Assembly: GCF_000717175.1 (NCBI RefSeq)
Contig: NZ_JNYD01000013.1
Coordinates: forward strand, 173,402 to 237,401
Direction of reading: 5' to 3'
Source of the DNA: Pseudonocardia autotrophica
GTDB lineage: Bacteria > Actinomycetota > Actinomycetes > Mycobacteriales > Pseudonocardiaceae
DNA: 64,000 bases
A program made the translations under genes and the position numbers. The notes beneath the pieces were generated by a model. That model ran no database searches. It was not told the origin of the DNA and worked only from the letters and a program-made list of their open reading frames with translations. Below are positions 37,323 through 45,854 of the stretch, one piece after another (the stretch's first letter is position 1; every line of letters begins with the position of its first letter).

Positions 37323-38678
37323 GTGAGTTCGCCCGATCACGAGGGGGTGCCCGCCCGGCAGGTCCTCCGGCTCGCGGTGCAGGCCTTGCCCGTGCTGGCC
37401 GCGGAGCCGTTGTACGTGCTGGTCGACACCGCCGTCGTCGGGCGACTGGGGGCGGTGCCGCTCGCCGGGCTGGCCGTCGCGGGCGTGCTGTTCGCGCAGG
37501 TCACCACCGCCCTGAACTTCCTGTCCTACGGCACCACCGCCCGCTCGGCCCGGCTGCACGGCGCGGGCCGGCGACCCGAGGCGGTCGGCGAGGGCGTGCA
37601 GGCCACGTGGGTGGCGCTCGCCGTCGGGCTGCTGGTGCTCGGCGTCGGCCAGCTCGTCGCGCGACCGGTCGCGAACGCCCTGGGCGACGGCGGCGCGGTC
37701 GCCGACGCCGCCGTCGGCTGGCTGCGCATCGCGCCGTTCGGGGCACCGCTGATCCTGGTCACGCTCGCCGGGAACGGCTGGATGCGCGGTGTGCAGGACA
37801 CCGCCCGCCCGCTGCGCTATGTCCTGGCCGGCAACGGGCTGTCCGCCGTGCTCTGCCCGGTGCTGGTCCACGGGCTGGGGTGGGGCCTGGAGGGCTCGGC
37901 CGTCGCGAACGTGGCGGCGCAGGTCGTCGTCGCCGGGCTGTTCCTGGTCGCGCTCGGCCGGGAGAAGAAGGCGCACCCGGAGGTGTCCCTACTCCCGCGG
38001 CTGCCCCTGATCCGCGCGCAGCTGTCCATGGGCCGCGACCTGATCCTGCGCACCGCGGGCTTCCAGATCTGCTTCCTGTCGGCCACGGCGGTGGCGGCGC
38101 GGTTCGGGGCGTCGGCGGTGGCCGCGCACCAGGTCGTGCTGCAGCTGTGGAACTTCCAGGCCCTCGTGCTCGACGCTGTCGCGATCGCCGCGCAGGCCCT
38201 CGTCGGCGCCGCGCTGGGTGGGGGCGGCGCCGAGCACGCGAAGGGCGTGGCGGCGCAGGTGATCCGGTACGGGCTGATCCTCGGCGTGGTGTTCGCGGTC
38301 GTGTTCGCCGCGCTCTACCCGGTGCTGCCCGGCCTGTTCACCGGCGACGCGGCCACCCTGGACACGATCCCGGAGGCCTGGTGGTTCTTCGTCGCGCTGC
38401 AACCCGTGGCCGGCGTGGTGTTCGCGATCGACGGCGTGCTGCTCGGCGCGGGCGACGCCGCGTTCCTGCGCACCACGACCCTGCTCGCGGCCGTCGCCGG
38501 CTTCCTCCCGCTGATCTGGATCTCGCTCGTCGCGGGCTGGGGGCTGGTCGGGATCTGGACCGGCCTGTCGCTGTTCATGCTGATCAGGTTCGTGGCGGTG
38601 GGCCTGCGGACGCGGTCGGGACGCTGGGCGGTGCCGGGCGCGGTGCTGGGTCCGGCGTCGGACCCGCAGGCAGGCTGA
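37323..38678 (+). CDS. dinF: MATE-family efflux transporter, DinF-like
   Basis: Integral membrane exporter of 451 residues with about 12 helices, first QVLRLAVQALPVLAAEPLYVLVDTAVVGRLG, which is the MATE signature. GWMRGVQDTARPL and the second-half QICFLSATAVAARFGASAVAAHQVVLQLWNF repeat the fold. M. tuberculosis has dinF (Rv2836c) directly after the NrnA gene, the same order as here. It exchanges Na+ or H+ for organic cations; its actual substrate is unknown. The 3' end overlaps the histidine kinase gene by 95 bp. Confidence 0.9.
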   Translation: MSSPDHEGVPARQVLRLAVQALPVLAAEPLYVLVDTAVVGRLGAVPLAGLAVAGVLFAQVTTALNFLSYGTTARSARLHGAGRRPEAVGEGVQATWVALAVGLLVLGVGQLVARPVANALGDGGAVADAAVGWLRIAPFGAPLILVTLAGNGWMRGVQDTARPLRYVLAGNGLSAVLCPVLVHGLGWGLEGSAVANVAAQVVVAGLFLVALGREKKAHPEVSLLPRLPLIRAQLSMGRDLILRTAGFQICFLSATAVAARFGASAVAAHQVVLQLWNFQALVLDAVAIAAQALVGAALGGGGAEHAKGVAAQVIRYGLILGVVFAVVFAALYPVLPGLFTGDAATLDTIPEAWWFFVALQPVAGVVFAIDGVLLGAGDAAFLRTTTLLAAVAGFLPLIWISLVAGWGLVGIWTGLSLFMLIRFVAVGLRTRSGRWAVPGAVLGPASDPQAG

Positions 38679-40245
38679 CCCGGAAGAGCGTCCCGGGGTC
38701 GCGCGGCACCACCTCGACCGACCCGCCGAGGCGGCGGACGATCCGGGCGACCAGCGCCAGCCCGATCCCGCGCGGCCGGTCCGGCCGGGCCTCCTTGGTG
38801 GAGAACCCGTGCTCGAACACGTCGTCGGCGGCCTCGGGCGGGATGCCCGGCCCGGAGTCGGCGACCTCGAGCACGCCGTCGGCGAGGTGCACCTCCACCC
38901 ACGGGTCGGGCGAGCCCTCCGCGGCGTCGAGGGCGTTGTCGACGAGGTTGCCGACGAGCGAGACGAGGTCGTCCGGGCCGAGGGGGACGGGGTCGTCGGT
39001 CTCGTCGTGCACGGTGAACGCGATCCCGCGCTCGCTCGCGGTCCACGCCTTGTCGGTGAGCAGCGCGGCCAGCACCGGGTCGTGCACGGTGTCGAGCACC
39101 GGCCCGCGCGCCCGGTCGACGGCCGCGGTGCCGGCCCGCAGCGCGTCGTCGGTGTCGCCGAGCTGCACGAGGGTGAGCACGGTCTGCATGCGGTTGGCGA
39201 ACTCGTGGGCCTGCCCGGCGAGCGCCCGGGCCCGGTCCCGGGCGGCGTCGCGCTCGCGCAGCACCCCCGACAGCTCCGTGCGGTCCCGCAGCGTGACGAC
39301 GCGGGTGCCGTCGCCGGCGCGCGGCCCGGCGGCGGTGCGGGAGAGCAGCAGGACGCGCTCGCCGGCCAGCGTGAGGGTGTCCCGGACGTCCTCGACGCCG
39401 CCGGTGGCCAGCCGGGTGACCGCCCGCAGCGCGGGGTCCACGCCCAGCTCGACCAGCCGTCGTCCCTCCACGGGTTCGTCCGGGGTGAAGCCGAGCAGCC
39501 GCCGCGCCTCGGCGTTGAGCACCACGACCCGGCCGTCCCGGTCGAGCACCATCAGGCCCTCGCGCACGGCCCGCAGGACGGCGTCGTGGTGGGTGTAGGC
39601 CGCGGCGATCTCCTCGGGCTCCAGGCCGAGCGTCTGCCGCCGCACGCGCCGGGCCAGCAGCCAGGCGAGGAACGCCCCGAGCGCCACCGCCCCCGCGGCC
39701 ACGGCGAGGATCCACGGCAGCTCGCGCGCCACCAGCGCGCTGATCCGGGTCTCCAGCACACCCACCGACACCAGCCCGACGACCTGGCCCCGGTCGGTCA
39801 CCGGGACCACGGTCCGGACGGACGGCCCGAGGGTGCCGGGGTAGTCCTCGGTGTAGGCCCGGCCGGCGCGGGCCTCGGCGATCGAGCCGACGTACACCCC
39901 GCCGATCCGGTCCGGCTCGGCGTGGCTGTACCGCACGCCGTCGGGGGTCATGATCACGACGAAGGCGGTGCCGGTCGCGACCCGTACCCGCTCGGCCAGG
40001 GGCTGCAGGGTCCGGGAGACGCCCAACGGGTCGCCCCCGGCCGCGACCGCCGCCACCACGGCCGGGTCGCCGGCCACGGACTGCGCGGTCGCCAGGGTGA
40101 GCCGGGCCGCCGCGGCGGACTCGAGCTCGCGGGCCCCGAACACCCCCAACGCCGCGACCCCGCCGACGGTCACCAGCACCGTCACGAGCTGCAGCAGGAG
40201 CAGCCGGCTGACGAGGCGGGAACCGCGGCGGGGTCGGGGGGACAC
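38584..40245 (-). CDS. Sensor histidine kinase, CitA/DcuS type
   Basis: 553-residue membrane kinase. Helix 1 is at about 13-35, an extracytoplasmic PDC sensor domain at 36-170 (VIMTPDGVRYSHAEPDRIGGVYVGS, PVTDRGQVVGLVSVGVL), and helix 2 at about 178-197. A PAS domain follows (VREGLMVLDRDGRVVVLNAEARRLLGF). The phosphoacceptor is in QAHEFANRMQTVL, then N box NLVDNALDA, G1 DSGPGIP and G2 GIGLAL. CitA/DcuS sensors bind C4-dicarboxylates or citrate. It starts 13 nt after dctA on the same strand, so it probably senses the DctA substrate. Confidence 0.9.
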   Translation of the reverse strand: MSPRPRRGSRLVSRLLLLQLVTVLVTVGGVAALGVFGARELESAAAARLTLATAQSVAGDPAVVAAVAAGGDPLGVSRTLQPLAERVRVATGTAFVVIMTPDGVRYSHAEPDRIGGVYVGSIAEARAGRAYTEDYPGTLGPSVRTVVPVTDRGQVVGLVSVGVLETRISALVARELPWILAVAAGAVALGAFLAWLLARRVRRQTLGLEPEEIAAAYTHHDAVLRAVREGLMVLDRDGRVVVLNAEARRLLGFTPDEPVEGRRLVELGVDPALRAVTRLATGGVEDVRDTLTLAGERVLLLSRTAAGPRAGDGTRVVTLRDRTELSGVLRERDAARDRARALAGQAHEFANRMQTVLTLVQLGDTDDALRAGTAAVDRARGPVLDTVHDPVLAALLTDKAWTASERGIAFTVHDETDDPVPLGPDDLVSLVGNLVDNALDAAEGSPDPWVEVHLADGVLEVADSGPGIPPEAADDVFEHGFSTKEARPDRPRGIGLALVARIVRRLGGSVEVVPRDPGTLFRVSLPAGPTPDPAPRPAPPSVPTASAGPPPRT

Positions 40246-40258
40246 GCCGGTGATTGTG

Positions 40259-41761
40259 CTACCGGACGGTCTCGTGGGTCTCGCTGCTCTCCTCGGTCCG
40301 TCCGGTGGGCGGCAGGGTCTTGCCGGTGCTGGTGACCCGGCCGGTGCGCTCGGTGGCGACCTCGTAGCCGCCGCCGGCGCCGACCGCCGCCAGCTCCTTC
40401 TCGGACTCGTCCTCCTCGGCCCCCGAGCCGTGCTCCAGCTCCATGGCCTCGTCGACCAGCGACGGGTCGTCGAGCACCGCCTTCAGCCGCTCGCGGTCGA
40501 GCTCCCCGTTCCAGCGGGCGATGACCAGGGTGGCCACGACGTTGCCGATGCAGTTGGTCAGCGCCCGGCCCTCGCTCATCACCCGGTCGATGCCGATGAT
40601 CAGCGCGATGCCGACGGCGATCGCCTCGGCCGAGAAGAACTCGCCGCCGAAGGCCTGCAGCGACGCGGCCAGGGTGACCAGGCCGGCGCCGGTGATGCCC
40701 GCGGCGCCCTTCGACGTCAGGACCATGAGCAGGGCGAGGCCGATCTGCAGGGCGATCGGCAGGGACTCGTTGCCCGCCTGGATGATGAACAGCGCACCCA
40801 GGGTCAGGTAGATGCAGGTGCCGTCGAGGTTGAACGAGTAGCCGGTCGGGATGACCAGGCCGACGGTCTGCTTCGACGCGCCCGCCGCCTCCAGCTTGGT
40901 GAGCAGCCGCGGCAGCACCGACTCCGACGACGAGGTGCCGACGATGATCAGCAGCTCGTCCTTGATCAGCCGGATGACCTTGAGGATGTTGAACCCGGCC
41001 CACCAGGACACGAGCCCGAGCACCGCGACGACGAAGAACGCGCAGGTCCCCCAGAAGACGCCCATCAGCTTGACGAGGTTGGTCAGCGACGAGGCGCCGA
41101 ACTGGGCGACGGTGTAGGCCATGCCGCCGAACGCGGCGACCGGCGCGGCCCACATGATCAGCTTGATGATGCCGAAGATGACCTTGGAGATCGTCTCGAT
41201 CGAGCCGACGACCCGCTTGCGCAGCGGCGCGGCCAGCAGCGACACCGAGCAGGCGGTGAGGATCGCCAGCACCAGCACGCGCAGGACCTCGTTCTCGACG
41301 AACGGGCCGAGGAAGCTGGTCGGGAGCAGGTCGTTGAGGATGAAGCCGGTCAGCCCGGCGTCCTGGGAGCCCTGGTCGACCTGCTTGGCGGCCGACTCCA
41401 GCGCGGTCGCGGACGGCTGGCCGCTGAACCCGGAGCCCGGCGCGAAGATGTTCGCCGCGAGCAGGCCGATCGTCAGCGCGACGACCGTCGCGACCAGGAA
41501 GTAGAAGAGCGCCTTGAGGGCGAGCCCGCCGGCGCGGGCGAGGTTGCCGATCGACGCGATGCCCACGACGACGGTGCAGAAGATCACCGGCGCCACGATC
41601 ACCTTGATCATCTGGATGAAGCCGTCGGCGAGCCACTTGGCGCCCTTGGCGGCGTCGGGCGCCACGAGCCCGAACACCACACCGAGGACGATGCCGACGA
41701 TGACCCAGAACCAGAGCTGGGTGAAGAAGCGCTTTCGAGGTGCGGCTTCGGTTGTTGTCAC
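40259..41761 (-). CDS. dctA: C4-dicarboxylate (DctA-type) symporter
   Basis: Dicarboxylate/cation symporter (DAACS family), 500 residues with about eight helices and two re-entrant loops. FIQMIKVIVAPVIFCTVVVGI, the Ser-rich loop VGTSSSESVLPRL, TGYSFNLDGTCIYLT and the second loop LTSKGAAGITGAGLV are diagnostic, with IGIDRVMSEGRALTNCIGN near the C-terminus. A hydrophilic 60-residue tail ends it. GTG 41761 has GAGGAGG about 6 nt upstream. It is in an operon with the histidine kinase and divergent from the response regulator. Confidence 0.94.
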   Translation of the reverse strand: MTTTEAAPRKRFFTQLWFWVIVGIVLGVVFGLVAPDAAKGAKWLADGFIQMIKVIVAPVIFCTVVVGIASIGNLARAGGLALKALFYFLVATVVALTIGLLAANIFAPGSGFSGQPSATALESAAKQVDQGSQDAGLTGFILNDLLPTSFLGPFVENEVLRVLVLAILTACSVSLLAAPLRKRVVGSIETISKVIFGIIKLIMWAAPVAAFGGMAYTVAQFGASSLTNLVKLMGVFWGTCAFFVVAVLGLVSWWAGFNILKVIRLIKDELLIIVGTSSSESVLPRLLTKLEAAGASKQTVGLVIPTGYSFNLDGTCIYLTLGALFIIQAGNESLPIALQIGLALLMVLTSKGAAGITGAGLVTLAASLQAFGGEFFSAEAIAVGIALIIGIDRVMSEGRALTNCIGNVVATLVIARWNGELDRERLKAVLDDPSLVDEAMELEHGSGAEEDESEKELAAVGAGGGYEVATERTGRVTSTGKTLPPTGRTEESSETHETVR

Positions 41762-41885
41762 GTGTCGTCCTCCTCGACGTCCGGTGCCGGGGAGCACGCT
41801 AGGAACGTGACCGGCGCCATGTCAGGGCGTAGGCGTCCATAATTGGGCCGGGCTTGAGGTTCCGCAGGATGGGAGCAACCGGACG

Positions 41886-42545
41886 GTGCGCGCACTTCTG
41901 GTCGAGGACGACGAGGTCCTCGGCGGTGCCATGGCGAAGGCGCTCGGCACCGCGGGCTTCCGCGTGCGGCACGTGACCAGCGGGGCCGCGGCGCTCGCGG
42001 CGGTGCGCGAGTCCGAACCGGACGTCGTGCTCCTCGACATGGGACTGCCGGACCGGGACGGGATCGGCGTGTGCCGCGGCATCCGGGCGGTCTCGCGGGT
42101 GCCGATCCTCGCGGTGACCGGCCGCGGGGCCGTGGAGGCGCGGGTCAGCGGGCTGCGCAACGGGGCGGACGACTACATCGTCAAGCCGTTCCTCGTCGAG
42201 GAGCTGCTGGCCCGGATCGACGCCGTGCTGCGCCGCACGCGCGGGCTCGGGGTGGCGCCCGCCGTCGTCGCCGGGGACGTGGAGATCGACCTCGCCCGCC
42301 GCGCGGTCACCGTCGCCGGCGCCGAGGTCGGGTTGGCGCGCAAGGAGTTCGACCTGCTCGCGGCGCTCGCCCGCCGCGAGGGCGCCGTCGTCGCGCGGGA
42401 CGAGCTGCTCGACGAGGTGTGGGGGACCACCGACTCCTCCGCGCGCCGCACCCTGGAGGCGCACGTGGCGCTGGTGCGGTCCAAGCTGGGCCGGCCGGAG
42501 GTGATCGTGACGGCACGCGGCGTGGGGTACCGGCTGGGCAAGTAA
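41886..42545 (+). CDS. OmpR-type response regulator
   Basis: 219 residues: a receiver domain (LLVEDDEV, phospho-Asp in LLDMGLPD near 51, conserved Lys in IVKPF near 101) and a winged-helix DNA-binding domain (LARKEFDLLAALARREGAVV, TLEAHVALVRSKLG, VTARGVGYRLG). CATAAT at 41837 is a candidate -10. Divergent position opposite dctA makes it the probable partner of the kinase and regulator of dctA, although CitA/DcuS kinases usually pair with CitB-type regulators. Confidence 0.92.
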   Translation: MRALLVEDDEVLGGAMAKALGTAGFRVRHVTSGAAALAAVRESEPDVVLLDMGLPDRDGIGVCRGIRAVSRVPILAVTGRGAVEARVSGLRNGADDYIVKPFLVEELLARIDAVLRRTRGLGVAPAVVAGDVEIDLARRAVTVAGAEVGLARKEFDLLAALARREGAVVARDELLDEVWGTTDSSARRTLEAHVALVRSKLGRPEVIVTARGVGYRLGK

Positions 42546-42556
42546 CCTCACCCGCC

Positions 42557-43447
42557 GTGCCCGCACGTTCCGGCCCCGCCCCCGACCCCGGTCTCGTGAT
42601 CGTCGACAAGCCCGGCGGTCTCACCTCGCACGACGTGGTCGCGCGGCTGCGACGCATCCTGCGCACCCGCAAGGTCGGGCACGCCGGCACCCTCGACCCG
42701 ATGGCCACCGGCGTGCTGGTGTGCGGGGTCGAGCGGGGCACCAAGCTGCTCGGGCACCTCGCGCTCGACACCAAGGCCTACACCGCGACGATCCGGCTCG
42801 GCGCCGCCACGACCACGGACGACGCCGAGGGCGAGATCGTGTCGACGGCCGATGCCTCGGGGGTCGGGGACGGGGCGATCGCCTCGGCCATGGCGGCGCT
42901 GACCGGCGAGATCCTGCAGGTCCCGTCCTCGGTCAGCGCGATCAAGATCGACGGGAAGCGGGCCTACGCACGGGTGCGGGCGGGGGAGACCGTGGAGATC
43001 CCGGCGCGACCGGTGACGGTCTCGGAGTTCGAGCTGCTCGAGCGCCGCGGCGCGGACCTCGACGTGGTCGTGTCGTGCTCGTCCGGGACCTATGTGCGGG
43101 CGCTGGCCCGGGACCTGGGCGCGGCGCTGGGCGTGGGCGGGCACCTGACGGCGTTGCGGCGCACCCGGGTCGGGCCGTTCGACCTCGGGCACGCGCGCAC
43201 GCTGGAGGAGCTGGAGGCCGCGCCCGGGCTGTCGCTCGACCTCGACGCGGCCGTGGCGACCGCCTTCCCCCGCCTGGACGTCGACGCCGGCGGCGCCACG
43301 GACGTCTCGCACGGCAAGCGGCTGCCCGCGGCGGGTCTGACCGGCACCTACGGCGTGTTCGCGCCCGACGGCCGCGTGCTCGCCCTCATGGCCGACTCCG
43401 GGGGCGCGGCGAAGCCGGTCGTGGTGCTCGCCCCGGCGGGCTCGTGA
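42557..43447 (+). CDS. truB: tRNA pseudouridine(55) synthase
   Basis: Forms pseudouridine 55 in tRNA, 296 residues. GLVIVDKPGGLTSHDVVARLRR, the catalytic Asp in GHAGTLDPMATGVLV near 42, QVPSSVSAIKIDGKRAYARVR, CSSGTYVRALARDLG and a short C-terminal PUA-like tail are diagnostic. GTG 42557 lies 8 nt after TAACCT, which overlaps the response-regulator stop, so it may have its own leaderless promoter. It is followed by ribF as in other actinobacteria. Confidence 0.95.
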   Translation: MPARSGPAPDPGLVIVDKPGGLTSHDVVARLRRILRTRKVGHAGTLDPMATGVLVCGVERGTKLLGHLALDTKAYTATIRLGAATTTDDAEGEIVSTADASGVGDGAIASAMAALTGEILQVPSSVSAIKIDGKRAYARVRAGETVEIPARPVTVSEFELLERRGADLDVVVSCSSGTYVRALARDLGAALGVGGHLTALRRTRVGPFDLGHARTLEELEAAPGLSLDLDAAVATAFPRLDVDAGGATDVSHGKRLPAAGLTGTYGVFAPDGRVLALMADSGGAAKPVVVLAPAGS

Positions 43448-43461
43448 GCAGGCGGGTTCCG

Positions 43462-43467
43462 TAGGGT
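43462..43467 (+). promoter_or_regulatory. -10 hexamer, leaderless ribF promoter
   Basis: TAGGGT ends 7 nt before GTG 43475 and overlaps the alternative GTG at 43466, which it therefore argues against. Confidence 0.55.
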
Positions 43468-43474
43468 GGCGATC

Positions 43475-44401
43475 GTGGAGCGGTGGCGTGGACTCGAGGC
43501 CGTGCCGTCGGGGTGGGGCCGCAGTGTCGTGACCATCGGGGTCTTCGACGGCGTGCACCGCGGGCACCGGCAGCTGATCGAGCGGGCGGTCGCCCGGGGC
43601 CGGGAACGCGGTCTGCGCAGCGTCGTCGTCACCTTCGACCCGCATCCCGCGGAACTGGTCCGCCCCGGCTCGCACCCCGCCGCGCTGACCACCCTCGAGC
43701 GGCGCGCCGACCTCGTCGAGGAGGCGGGGGCGGACGCGTTCTGCGTCATCCCCTTCACCGCCGAGCTCGCGCACATGAAGCCCGCCGAGTTCGCGCACGA
43801 GGTGCTGGTCGACACGCTGCACGCCGCCGTCGTGGTCGTGGGCACCAACTTCACCTTCGGCTACAAGGCGGCCGGCGACATCGGCACCCTGCACGAGCTG
43901 GGCACCCGGTTCGGCTTCCAGGTCGAGGCGCTGGACCTGATCACGGACGACGGCGTCACGTTCTCCTCCACCTACATCCGCTCGTGCATCGACGCGGGCG
44001 ACATGGAGGCCGCCGCCGCCGCGCTCGGCCGCCTCCACCGGGTCGACGGCGTGGTGGTGCACGGCGACAAGCGCGGCCGCGAGCTGGGCTTTCCCACCGC
44101 CAACGTCGCCTGCGCGGTGCACACCGCCCTGCCCGCCGACGGCGTCTACGCGGGCTGGTTCCTGCTGGGCGAGCGGCGGCTGCCCGCGGCGGTGTCGGTC
44201 GGCTCCAACCCGACCTTCTCCGGCAAGGTCCGCACGGTCGAGGCGTACGTCCTCGACGTCGACGAGGACTTCTACGGTTACGAGGTCGGCATCGAGTTCG
44301 CCCACCGCCTCCGCGGCCAGGAGCGGTTCGACGGCATCGACCCGCTCGTCGAGCAGATGAACGCCGACGTCGAGCGGACGCGGGAGCTGCTGGGGGTCTG
44401 A
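43475..44401 (+). CDS. ribF: Bifunctional riboflavin kinase/FAD synthetase
   Basis: Makes FMN and then FAD; 308 residues. The adenylyltransferase half has IGVFDGVHRGHRQLIERAV, VTFDPHP and GTNFTFGYKAAGD; the kinase half has GDKRGRELGFPTANVA and SVGSNPTF, ending ERTRELLGV. GTG 43475 is preferred over 43466 because a TAGGGT -10 ends 7 nt upstream and covers the earlier codon. It follows truB; next is a small DNA-binding protein gene. Confidence 0.95.
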   Translation: MERWRGLEAVPSGWGRSVVTIGVFDGVHRGHRQLIERAVARGRERGLRSVVVTFDPHPAELVRPGSHPAALTTLERRADLVEEAGADAFCVIPFTAELAHMKPAEFAHEVLVDTLHAAVVVVGTNFTFGYKAAGDIGTLHELGTRFGFQVEALDLITDDGVTFSSTYIRSCIDAGDMEAAAAALGRLHRVDGVVVHGDKRGRELGFPTANVACAVHTALPADGVYAGWFLLGERRLPAAVSVGSNPTFSGKVRTVEAYVLDVDEDFYGYEVGIEFAHRLRGQERFDGIDPLVEQMNADVERTRELLGV

Positions 44402-44526
44402 GTGCCCTCGGGCTCGCGGGGGTGGCAGTCCGGCGGGCCCTGTCTCGGGTGGGGCCTGCGCGGTTCCCGGTGCCGAGTTCTCGCGTTCCGCCCCGGGAAG
44501 GGGTGTCCACCTGCCAGCATCCGGGC

Positions 44527-45132
44527 GTGGAGATCGACAGGCTCGCCGAGAACCGGGAGCGACAGCGGGCGCTGTACGGGACCCCGCTCGCCGAGCGGGT
44601 GCACCGGATGCTGCGGGTCCTCGGGATCACGCAGGGCACGCTGGCCGCGACGCTCGGGATGAGCCCGGCGATGCTGTCACAGCTGGTCAGCGCCAAGCGC
44701 GTGAAGATCGGCGATCCGGCCGTCCTCGCCCGCCTGCTCCTGCTCGACGGGCGGTGCGCGGCCGGGCCCGTCGCGCCGGAGGACGTCTCCGCCCTGCTCG
44801 ACGAGGTGCGCACCGCCTCCCCGGAGTGGGCGGCGCTGCTCGCCCGGCCGGTCGAGGCGAGCCACGGCACGTCCGCCGCACCCGTCGGCCCGCTGTCGCG
44901 ACGGCACCCGTCGACGAGCCGCGGCCCGATCCCGGCCGTCCACCCCGGCGCCGGGCCGCGGTCCGGCCGACCGGTCCTGCACCCCGACCCTCGCCGCGAT
45001 CCCGCCCTGCTCGCGGTCGAGGCGCTGCGCCGGGTCGCCGGGCCGGCGCAGCTGGTCGCCGCGGCGTCGACCCTCGCCGCGACGTTCCCCGAGCTCGCCG
45101 CCCTCCTCCGCCGCGCCGCCGCCACCCGGTGA
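44527..45132 (+). CDS. Helix-turn-helix (XRE-like) DNA-binding protein
   Basis: 201 residues. An N-terminal helix-turn-helix (GITQGTLAATLGMSPAMLSQLVSAKRVKIGD, about 33-63) is followed by a Pro/Arg-rich middle with no recognised domain and an Ala/Leu-rich helical end (VEALRRVAGPAQLVAAASTLAATFPELAALL). GTG 44527 lies 6 nt after CAGCAT, a probable leaderless start. It sits between ribF and rpsO, where related genomes also carry a regulator; its target is unknown. Confidence 0.75.
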   Translation: MEIDRLAENRERQRALYGTPLAERVHRMLRVLGITQGTLAATLGMSPAMLSQLVSAKRVKIGDPAVLARLLLLDGRCAAGPVAPEDVSALLDEVRTASPEWAALLARPVEASHGTSAAPVGPLSRRHPSTSRGPIPAVHPGAGPRSGRPVLHPDPRRDPALLAVEALRRVAGPAQLVAAASTLAATFPELAALLRRAAATR

Positions 45133-45376
45133 GCGAGCATTCCCCCCGATGACCACAGCAGACACGCACGGCACACCCGTCACCCACCCTGACCGGCGAC
45201 GATCGGCGGGTACCCGGAGGTGGGGAGGGCCGCGCTGGTAGCCTCTTCCCCGGGTCCGGCTGCAGTCCGTGGCGGCCGCGACCAGCTTCCCGCCCCGACG
45301 CGGTCGCCCACCACGGCGAGCGCGTGGCCCGGGCGCGGGCCCCACGGACGTCACCACACGAAGGAGCACCACCGCA
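45133..45376 (+). promoter_or_regulatory. rpsO upstream region with TAGCCT -10
   Basis: A 244-nt gap with no supported gene. TAGCCT at 45239-45244 is the best -10 and would give a 5' leader of about 125 nt for rpsO. A 30-codon frame at 45149-45241 lacks a ribosome site and is not called. Leaders of this length before rpsO often bind S15 for autoregulation; no defined fold was recognised. Confidence 0.4.
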
Positions 45377-45646
45377 GTGGCACTCACCGCCGCAGACAAG
45401 AAGACCATCCTCGACGAGTACGGCGTCCACGAGGGCGACACCGGCTCGCCGGAGGCGCAGGTCGCGCTGCTCACCAAGCGCATCAGCGACCTGACCGAGC
45501 ACCTCAAGCAGCACAAGCACGACCACCACTCCCGCCGCGGCCTGCTCCTCATGGTCGGCCGCCGCCGCCGCCTGCTGAAGTACCTGGCGTCGGTCGACGT
45601 GCAGCGCTACCGCTCGCTCATCGAGCGCCTGGGCCTGCGCCGCTGA
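45377..45646 (+). CDS. rpsO: 30S ribosomal protein S15
   Basis: Primary 16S-binding ribosomal protein, 89 residues, the usual length. [49 protein letters not shown] and [26 protein letters not shown] are diagnostic. GTG 45377 follows AAGGAG at 10 nt. It lies upstream of pnp as in most bacteria. Confidence 0.98.
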   Translation: MALTAADKKTILDEYGVHEGDTGSPEAQVALLTKRISDLTEHLKQHKHDHHSRRGLLLMVGRRRRLLKYLASVDVQRYRSLIERLGLRR

Positions 45647-45657
45647 CCCGGTCCGGG

Positions 45658-45683
45658 GCCGGGGCGGCGTGAGCCGCCCCGGC
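45658..45683 (+). terminator. 11-bp hairpin after rpsO
   Basis: GCCGGGGCGGC and GCCGCCCCGGC with a GTGA loop, 11 nt after the rpsO stop: a terminator or attenuator between rpsO and pnp. Confidence 0.65.
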
Positions 45684-45756
45684 TGCCCGGCGCACAACTG
45701 AAGAACGACCCACTTCCGTCACCGCGCCCCATGATCCGCCGGTCCTCGGTAGTGGT

Positions 45757-45778
45757 CCCCGGAGAGAAGACTCCGGGG
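45757..45778 (+). other. Stem-loop in pnp leader
   Basis: CCCCGGAG/CTCCGGGG with an AGAAGA loop, 77 nt before pnp. In other bacteria pnp leaders carry stem-loops cleaved by RNase III and used for autoregulation by PNPase; the same role is possible. Confidence 0.45.
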
Positions 45779-45854
45779 GCTTCGATCGAAGACCGGCTCC
45801 GCGGAGGATCCGGCGAGGTGGCACAGGCTCTTCACGAAGGAGAGACACCACTTC

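Noticed and set aside
45133..45376. Small gene of 30 codons before rpsO
   Set aside because: It has no ribosome site or leaderless hexamer at the right distance, and the region is better explained as the rpsO leader.
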